Below, piece after piece: positions 15,383 through 20,209 of a DNA stretch of 20,209 bases. The stretch comes from CALOCV01 sp942491955. GTDB lineage: Bacteria > Chlamydiota > Chlamydiia > Chlamydiales > CALOCV01. The position numbers were made by a program, and so were the translations under genes. The stretch spans positions 1-20,209 of the forward strand of contig CALOCV010000047.1 of NCBI GenBank assembly GCA_942491955.1. The letters are read 5' to 3'. Below the pieces are notes generated by a model. The model was not told the DNA's origin and ran no database searches. It was given only the letters and a program-made list of their open reading frames with translations. Each line of letters opens with the position of its first letter. The stretch's first letter is position 1.

Positions 15383-15559
15383 ATGCGTTTATTTTTACAA
15401 ATTGGTACTATTTACCAGGATTGGTACAACCCTCCATACAACCGTTCTGCACACCTGATTTTCTTACACCAACATGCACATCAATCCGACCAAAATGCAA
15501 CTCGCTTAATGGCTGAGATGCAACAATGGCAACAAAATGACAGGGAGACTGCTTTGTGA
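15383..15559 (+). CDS. Small protein (58 aa) overlapping the start of the next gene
   Basis: 58 aa, reading MRLFLQIGTIYQDW to QQWQQNDRETAL. It is rich in His, Gln and Asn and has no signal peptide or recognised domain. A GAAG at 15371-15374 could serve as a weak SD 8 nt before the ATG. Its TGA (15557-15559) overlaps the GTG start of the following gene in a GTGA arrangement, the form typical of coupled translation. It could encode a small partner of the next protein, a leader peptide controlling it, or be a remnant of a larger gene. Short length makes it uncertain. Confidence 0.45.
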   Translation: MRLFLQIGTIYQDWYNPPYNRSAHLIFLHQHAHQSDQNATRLMAEMQQWQQNDRETAL

Positions 15560-16890
15560 ATCCATGTTCCAATGGAGATGATCTAACTCTAAATCTTTTG
15601 CATTTTTATGCAATGGGACCTGGTGCCCCATCTCAAAACGCACAAACACCTTTTGAAAATCTAACGGAACAAACGTTTAAACATCTTCAGAAACAACTCG
15701 ATCCTGATGGTCCCAAAGATTGGCATCGATCTGTATTAAAGGATTGCGTCTCCTTGAGTCAATCTCATCGATGGAAGTATTACAAAGACTATCCCTTCAA
15801 TGCCATTAGCAAAAAATTTACTTTATATGGATTACTCCAAGTTTTCAAACACTATCTACCTAAAAGAAAAACGCAGACTCTCCTTCCATTGTTTAAGACA
15901 TTTATAGATCGCGAGCAACTGGACTCTTTGGACTACTTTCTCCAAAAATACAACCCCTTCCGGGAATATGACCCCACCATGTTTGTAGAGCAAATGCATG
16001 ACATGCTTTCGAAAATTTTGCAAGACAAAAACATACGAGATGAAATTTTAATAAATAGCAATAATCCTGAACTTGTCTGCATCTTGATTTCCCTACTTCA
16101 ATCCCTCTGTTATAACCTGTGCACAGAGATCTCTCTAGAAGAGTATTTCGACCGTAACGCTCATCAAAAAGAATCGCTACGTGCAACACAAATAAGAATC
16201 ATTTTTCTTGAAAGCCTCGTATTTTTAAAGGAAATAGAACACCATTTGCCCCAATCCGACCCCTCCTTTCCCGAGCACAACGAATTCTTGTTCCATACAG
16301 GCGTCTGTGCCAATTTACTCGAATATCCTGGTGACATAGAAAGAGCGATTCAAAATCACTATATATCTATTTCCTCTCAATCTAACCACCTCCTTTTCGA
16401 AGCTCTTTGTCACGTTTATTATGTAAAAATTTGGAAAGTTTACCTTAGAATGCTCTCAGAAAATAAAGAAATAACAACCCCAAAAACAACCCTCGATACC
16501 ATTAAGAAAACCATCGATGATGGAATTGCCAATTATTTAAAGAAACAGGAGTACATCTCTCCATTGCCATTTTGTTTTGAAAAAGCCTCGTATTTCGCCC
16601 ATGGAGCCTCGCTTGTATACCTAAAAGCACAATCTGAAAATTCTTTGCCATTTTTAGAGATCGCCAACACGATGATGGAAATTACAATGAACTATTTTCA
16701 TCATGAGTGGTGGAACGGATGGTTTATAGCCTATGATTCATGGCTTGTGCTCGAATTTCTTATTAAACAGAGCAGAGGATGTCATCACGTTGATTCTTCA
16801 CAAATAAGTTTTTTACAACAATATGCTCCTAAATCCCCAGAAATTTCCCAATTGATTGAGATAATGAAAAACCAAAAGTCTCCTCAGTAA
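15556..16890 (+). CDS. Helical protein of unknown function, paralogue of 16935-18188
   Basis: 444 aa from a GTG at 15556, supported by an SD AGGGAG (15542-15547) 8 nt upstream and by the GTGA overlap with the small ORF before it; an ATG at 15613 lacks an SD. No signal peptide or membrane helix; almost entirely alpha-helical and leucine/aromatic-rich, perhaps a superhelical repeat. Blocks shared with the next gene: HRWKYYKDY...KKF.LYGLL, LCYNLCTEISLEEY, AHQKES, and near the end WWNGWFIAYDSWLVLEFL and APKSPEISQLIEIMKN. No family recognised. A secreted effector or a lineage-specific cytosolic protein are both possible. Confidence 0.75.
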   Translation: MNPCSNGDDLTLNLLHFYAMGPGAPSQNAQTPFENLTEQTFKHLQKQLDPDGPKDWHRSVLKDCVSLSQSHRWKYYKDYPFNAISKKFTLYGLLQVFKHYLPKRKTQTLLPLFKTFIDREQLDSLDYFLQKYNPFREYDPTMFVEQMHDMLSKILQDKNIRDEILINSNNPELVCILISLLQSLCYNLCTEISLEEYFDRNAHQKESLRATQIRIIFLESLVFLKEIEHHLPQSDPSFPEHNEFLFHTGVCANLLEYPGDIERAIQNHYISISSQSNHLLFEALCHVYYVKIWKVYLRMLSENKEITTPKTTLDTIKKTIDDGIANYLKKQEYISPLPFCFEKASYFAHGASLVYLKAQSENSLPFLEIANTMMEITMNYFHHEWWNGWFIAYDSWLVLEFLIKQSRGCHHVDSSQISFLQQYAPKSPEISQLIEIMKNQKSPQ

Positions 16891-16934
16891 AAAAAAATCG
16901 GACACGGACACATCAAACCAAGCCTTCAATTGGT

Positions 16935-18188
16935 TTGGGTATACACCAAAACACGTATTGGGATATACTCGACTTACACACTCATTTTCAGGTTATTATG
17001 GAACCAATTTCCTCTTCACCCACTTATTTTCAACCACCACCAACAACCCCCTTTGAACAAGAAACAGAAAGCCTGCTTGCCAACCTCATTACCACGGTTG
17101 AGAACAAGCAAAATAACTGGCAAGAAGATGCTCCAACGATATGCCAACAACTCGTCCAAAACCATCAATGGAAATATTTCCGACATTATGCTCAGTCTGA
17201 AGTTGCGAAAAAAATGGCACTTCTAGGAATTGCCTGCCTTTTGCATAATCGTACTATTGAACTCCAATGGCCCGAGAACATGACAACCTCTTCTTTACTG
17301 GAAAATAACTCATTTTTCCAAAATATTTCAACTTGCTTGAACAATCAAATAGCGGATAACGCGATTCAACAAAAATTATTGCAATCAGAATGGAGTCAAG
17401 AACAAAAAAACCACATCTTTCACTTTTTACGAGCCCTTTGTCACACCCTCCCTTCCACAACCTCTCTATCCACCTATTTGCCTATCGATGCTCATAAACA
17501 TGAATCTGTGGAACAAAAACAAACACGCCAATATTTTACAAATATCTTCAAATTGATAATGCAACTTGCTGATCTATGGAAAACCGATTTGATACTCGAT
17601 CCCCATCCGCATGGACAATTTGTCCTCGATGTTTTTCCAATCGATTATTTGGCAAACCATCCGGGTGCTCTGGAATCGATGATGCTAGCGTTGAAAAATT
17701 GGGTGCATAACAACTCTTCTTCTGTTTTTGTTAAGGCTTTTTTCTATAAATTTTGCACACATGTTAACCACGCTTTATTTACCCGATCTCCACAAGCATA
17801 CCAGTCACGATATACTACCGAATATTACACAAATACAGCCCTTTATCTTGAGTTTTATGATTCTATTATTGCTCTGTCTCCTTCGATTGAACGATCTTGT
17901 TATTTTTTCTGTATCGCAGAACTCGCATACCAACATTATCGTGCTAGTCCCGATCAACAATGGCTAAGAAGAGCGGAAAATGTACTTGCAAATTCTATGA
18001 AGTACTTGGAAGATCATTGGAAAACGGATGGATGGTATATTTACTACTCTGGATGGATCCAACTTCACATCACTATTCAGAAAGAAATAGACCCCTATCA
18101 CGATTTTTCTCAATGGAAAATATTGTTAAAAAACCATGCTCCTCAACAAGATCCTATTATTCAAGAAATTCTTAAAAATTTTTCTTAA
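16935..18188 (+). CDS. Helical protein of unknown function, paralogue of 15556-16890
   Basis: 417 aa from a TTG at 16935, or 396 aa from the ATG at 16998, which starts MEPISSSPTYFQPPPTTPFEQ and has AGG 5-6 nt upstream. The ATG is the safer start, although residues before it (DILDLHTHF) resemble the other paralogue's N-terminus (DLTLNLLHF), so the longer form is possible. Shared blocks: HQWKYFRHYAQSEVAKKMALLGI, LCHTLPSTTSLSTYL, AHKHES, and the C-terminal DGWYIYYSGWIQLHI and APQQDPIIQEILKNF. Helical, soluble, no known domain. It lies 44 nt after its paralogue on the same strand, so the two are probably co-transcribed. Confidence 0.75.
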   Translation: MGIHQNTYWDILDLHTHFQVIMEPISSSPTYFQPPPTTPFEQETESLLANLITTVENKQNNWQEDAPTICQQLVQNHQWKYFRHYAQSEVAKKMALLGIACLLHNRTIELQWPENMTTSSLLENNSFFQNISTCLNNQIADNAIQQKLLQSEWSQEQKNHIFHFLRALCHTLPSTTSLSTYLPIDAHKHESVEQKQTRQYFTNIFKLIMQLADLWKTDLILDPHPHGQFVLDVFPIDYLANHPGALESMMLALKNWVHNNSSSVFVKAFFYKFCTHVNHALFTRSPQAYQSRYTTEYYTNTALYLEFYDSIIALSPSIERSCYFFCIAELAYQHYRASPDQQWLRRAENVLANSMKYLEDHWKTDGWYIYYSGWIQLHITIQKEIDPYHDFSQWKILLKNHAPQQDPIIQEILKNFS

Positions 18189-18295
18189 AAATGCGCATTC
18201 CGCAAGGAAAAGTAATGCAAAATTCACATTATTGCTGATGATGGGCATTCCTTATAGCGAAAAAAAAAATAATATGAGATCATGAATCTGGTCTC

Positions 18296-18323
18296 TTGAA
18301 CTTTCTTACGGATTTTTTTTAAC
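18296..18323 (+). promoter_or_regulatory. Possible promoter of the sctQ-kinase genes
   Basis: TTGAAC (18296-18301), a 16-nt spacer and TTTAAC (18318-18323): a moderate match, ending 14 nt before the ATG at 18338, where no clear SD is seen. The 149-nt gap from the previous gene makes a separate promoter likely, but this exact site is tentative. Confidence 0.3.
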
Positions 18324-18337
18324 GTTTTACCTGTTCC

Positions 18338-18940
18338 ATGCCAATACCATCGACATCACTCCCTTATTCATGGATCCGCAAAATCGATCCTTCCCTTGCA
18401 CAACTTGATACCATCCCATTGAGTGGTCAAGAATCCCCTTTTCCATGGGAACCTCTTGCTCAACAGTTGCAGGGTATCTTCGCCCTCTCCTCCTGCTCTC
18501 TTGTTTGCAAAGACGTACAGTGGCAGACAGCCGAAGAACTCTTTGCCGACCTTCCTGAAGACCTCGCACCCCTCCATTTTTCCCTCTCTTCTCTAGAAGG
18601 CAAAGCCTATTGGATCATGACAAAAGGAGAATTACAAATTCTTCAATCCCTACTCCTTATGCATTCTCTGGAACCCGTCGAATTCCTTGAAGCGACTCCT
18701 GAACAGGGCTTTTACCCCTTTCTTGCCTTAGAAATTCTTCGCCTCCTTGATCAAAGCACCTTTTTCCAAGGTGCTGTCCCCTTCCTCGAAGAAGATGGTA
18801 CGATTCCACAAGAGTCTTTTCTTACTCTTAATATCGCTCTTCAAGCCAATGAGATCACTCTACATGGACGCCTTCTCATCTCGTCTAAACTGCAAAAATC
18901 ATGGAAAAAACATGTCGCAGAAAAGCCTCTCTTGATTTAA
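18338..18940 (+). CDS. sctQ: T3SS sorting-platform protein SctQ, N-terminal part (frame-broken)
   Basis: 200 aa in this frame, ending prematurely at 18940. With the next entry it makes one SctQ (YscQ/CdsQ, C-ring/sorting-platform protein of type III secretion). This part is the variable N-terminal domain, with PFPWEPLAQQLQGI near 35-50 and LLMHSLEPVEFLEATPEQGFYPFLALE in the middle. The sequence TAA-stops after EKPLLI, but the coding sense continues in a second frame (DLSKQKDIDLLVHIEVGKTT, about 18931-19005) and then in a third (from about 19011). Two single-base deletions, for example GG to G near 18933 and CCCC to CCC near 19023, would explain both. Placement next to a protein kinase gene supports SctQ. 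Real pseudogene or sequence error is open. Confidence 0.7.
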   Translation: MPIPSTSLPYSWIRKIDPSLAQLDTIPLSGQESPFPWEPLAQQLQGIFALSSCSLVCKDVQWQTAEELFADLPEDLAPLHFSLSSLEGKAYWIMTKGELQILQSLLLMHSLEPVEFLEATPEQGFYPFLALEILRLLDQSTFFQGAVPFLEEDGTIPQESFLTLNIALQANEITLHGRLLISSKLQKSWKKHVAEKPLLI

Positions 18941-19007
18941 GCAAACAGAAAGATATCGACCTCCTCGTACATATCGAAGTAGGAAAAACAACGCTCCGTT
19001 CTGAAGA

Positions 19008-19586
19008 ATGGAAAGAACTGCACCCGGAGACTTCTTACCCCTAGATAGTTGCTCTCTTAATCCCGATTTTGCCGATGGAAGAGTCGTGCTCACCATCCAC
19101 CAAACTCCCTTCTTTCGAGGAAAACTCAAAGAGGGAAAACTCAAAATTATCGAATATCCGATTTTTCAAGAGGTCAATACCATGGAAGAAGACGAAGACG
19201 AAGAGTTCGATGAAGACATCACCTCTTTTGAAGAAGAAGAAACCAGCCATCTGGAAAATGAAGATGAAGAGGAACTACCCTCTCCTGAAGAGAACGAAGA
19301 TGAAGAATTAGAGACCTTTGAAGAAGAAGAACCCCTTTCTCCTCCACAACCCCCTCCCGAAAAACCCATCCCCACTGAAGAAATTCCCCTTCCTATTGTC
19401 ATTGAAGCGGGACGATTAAAAATGAGTGTGGCACAATTAGTTCAGTTAGAACCAGGGAACCTGTTAGAACTCGATATTCACCCAGAAAATGGAGTCGACC
19501 TAACAGTACATGGAAGATGCGTCGCAAGAGGAGAGCTGATCCAAATTGGAGATGTCCTTGGCGTGCGCATTCTAGAAAAGGGATAA
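19008..19586 (+). CDS. sctQ: T3SS SctQ, C-terminal part with acidic linker and SpoA domain
   Basis: 192 aa in this frame. Residues 5-56 (APGDFLPLDSCSLNPDFADGR... FFRGKLKEGKLKI) complete the first SpoA domain, whose beginning lies in another frame upstream. Residues 59-110 are an almost unbroken Glu/Asp stretch, followed by a proline-rich link (111-128). Residues 129-192 are the C-terminal SpoA (FliN-like) domain, with LPIVIEAGRLKMSVAQLVQLEPGNLLEL and GVRILEKG. SpoA dimers build the cytosolic pods that sort T3SS substrates. The ATG at 19008 is probably not a true start, since homology runs through it. An internal ATG at 19182 has an excellent SD. The kinase gene starts 3 nt after the stop. Confidence 0.8.
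   Translation: MERTAPGDFLPLDSCSLNPDFADGRVVLTIHQTPFFRGKLKEGKLKIIEYPIFQEVNTMEEDEDEEFDEDITSFEEEETSHLENEDEEELPSPEENEDEELETFEEEEPLSPPQPPPEKPIPTEEIPLPIVIEAGRLKMSVAQLVQLEPGNLLELDIHPENGVDLTVHGRCVARGELIQIGDVLGVRILEKG
19168..19184 (+). promoter_or_regulatory. Internal ribosome binding site and start for SctQ-C
   Basis: AAGAGG (19168-19173), 8 nt spacing, ATG (19182-19184), in frame with the SctQ C-terminal part. Initiation here would give a 135-aa product made of the acidic linker and the last SpoA domain. Separate SctQ-C production by internal initiation is known for YscQ, SpaO and Spa33; its use here is inferred. Confidence 0.5.
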
Positions 19587-19589
19587 GTT

Positions 19590-20209
19590 TTGGAAGAAGA
19601 TTTCCACAAAAGGATCACCCTCCCCTCTCACCTCTCTGGGAAGAAAAAACTCCCAGCAGAGTCTCTTCCCGAAAGGATAGGACCCTACCGTATCGAGGCT
19701 TTGCTGGAACGGGGAGGGATGAGTATCCTCTACTTAGCCACTCATCCAGAGACAAAAGAACCCATCACAGTCAAAGTCCTCTCCCCAAAATACGTCTCCA
19801 ATCCAGAGGTCATTAAACGCTTTCTCCAAGAAGCCGAAATCATCGCTCTTACCGACCATCCCAATATCGTTAAACTCTTTGGACAGGGAGAATGGGAAGG
19901 GGGACTCTATATCGCTATGGAGTTCATCCGCGGCATCTCTTTGCGACAATACCTCCTCCGCAACTTCATGACATTGCGAAAATCGTTGGAGATCAGTCTT
20001 GAAATCGCCTACGCCCTCTGCCACCTCCATAGTCATGGAATCATCCATCGTGACCTAAAGCCGGAAAACATCCTTGTCACTGAAGAGGGACAAATCAAAG
20101 TGATCGATTTTGGCATTGCACAACTTCTTACTGTAGAGGCTGAGAAGATGCCTGAAGGAAAAAGACGCCTCATCGGCACCCCCATCTATATGAGTCCTGA
20201 ACAAAAGGA
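19590..20209 (+). CDS. Ser/Thr protein kinase, chlamydial Pkn5-like (3' end beyond window)
   Basis: 206 codons visible; the gene runs off the window. Starts at TTG 19590, supported by AAAAGG 7 nt upstream and by a 3-nt gap from the sctQ stop; no ATG fits. A Hanks-type kinase domain begins near residue 31: GPYRIEALLERGGMSILYLA (glycine loop, loosely conserved), K62 in ITVKVL, E81 in RFLQEAE, HPNIVKLFG, the catalytic loop HRDLKPEN (153-160), DFG (173-175) and GTPIYMSPEQ. All key catalytic residues are present, so it is expected to be active. Position directly after sctQ matches pkn5 (CT673) of Chlamydia, a kinase linked to type III secretion. The rest of the kinase domain and any C-terminal part cannot be seen. 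Confidence 0.9.
   Translation, partial: MEEDFHKRITLPSHLSGKKKLPAESLPERIGPYRIEALLERGGMSILYLATHPETKEPITVKVLSPKYVSNPEVIKRFLQEAEIIALTDHPNIVKLFGQGEWEGGLYIAMEFIRGISLRQYLLRNFMTLRKSLEISLEIAYALCHLHSHGIIHRDLKPENILVTEEGQIKVIDFGIAQLLTVEAEKMPEGKRRLIGTPIYMSPEQK

Noticed and set aside
16915..16936. Small hairpin (7-bp arms) between the two helical paralogues
   Set aside because: Weak, long loop, no T run; overlaps the alternative TTG start. Not convincing as a terminator.
18189..18337. tRNA or structured RNA in the gap before sctQ
   Set aside because: No cloverleaf or T-loop motif could be found; the region is AT-rich with a possible promoter only.
19008..19010. ATG as the start of a naturally split SctQ second gene
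   Set aside because: SctQ-like coding sense continues upstream of this ATG in another frame and no SD precedes it, so a frame break explains it better than a split gene.
19166..19402. Serine-rich reading frame on the minus strand
   Set aside because: It is the antisense of the GAA/GAG-rich acidic linker of SctQ; reading that tract backwards gives serine runs.

Overview
The window reads as chromosomal DNA from a member of the Chlamydiae, most likely an environmental, Parachlamydia/Waddlia/Simkania-like lineage. The gene order atpE - DUF2764 gene - atpA - atpB - atpD - atpI - atpK is the chlamydial V-type ATPase operon. At the other end, sctQ followed directly by a Ser/Thr protein kinase gene is the chlamydial type III secretion (T3SS) arrangement sctQ-pkn5. 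The genes between look lineage-specific. Genus and species cannot be read from the sequence.

Layout. (1) 62-7826, minus strand: V-ATPase operon, tightly packed with 4-11 nt overlaps or short gaps, except for a 288-nt spacer between atpI and atpK filled with consecutive hairpins. A further hairpin follows atpK. (2) 7827-8078: divergent intergenic region with a 65-nt near-perfect inverted repeat and outward-facing promoter-like sites. (3) 8079-9779, plus strand: three envelope or secreted genes: a PsbP/DcrB-like protein, a small Cys-rich membrane protein and a putative lipoprotein. The last converges on and overlaps the next minus-strand gene by 10 bp. (4) 9770-18188: three consecutive tandem paralogue pairs. 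Pair 1 (9770-11305 and 11421-12941, minus) carries a conserved His/Asn/Cys motif set and a stretch of 89 identical bases. Pair 2 (13054-14154 and 14169-15179, minus) resembles inclusion-membrane proteins, with paired hydrophobic segments; its first gene seems to have lost a 5' part through a frame change at an A7 run. Pair 3 (15556-16890 and 16935-18188, plus) is helical proteins of unknown function, preceded by an overlapping 58-codon ORF. (5) 18338-20209, plus: sctQ, broken in this sequence by two apparent single-base deletions but carrying a good internal start for a SctQ-C product, then a protein kinase gene running off the window end.

How the genes work together. The V-ATPase genes encode an ion-translocating rotary enzyme; ligand residues in the proteolipid suggest Na+ coupling. 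SctQ is the cytosolic sorting-platform component of the T3SS, and the kinase is probably co-transcribed with it. The paralogue-pair island between two conserved loci looks like a nursery of fast-evolving, possibly secreted host-interaction proteins. That role is inference from duplication, membrane topology and genome context; no function is recognised directly.
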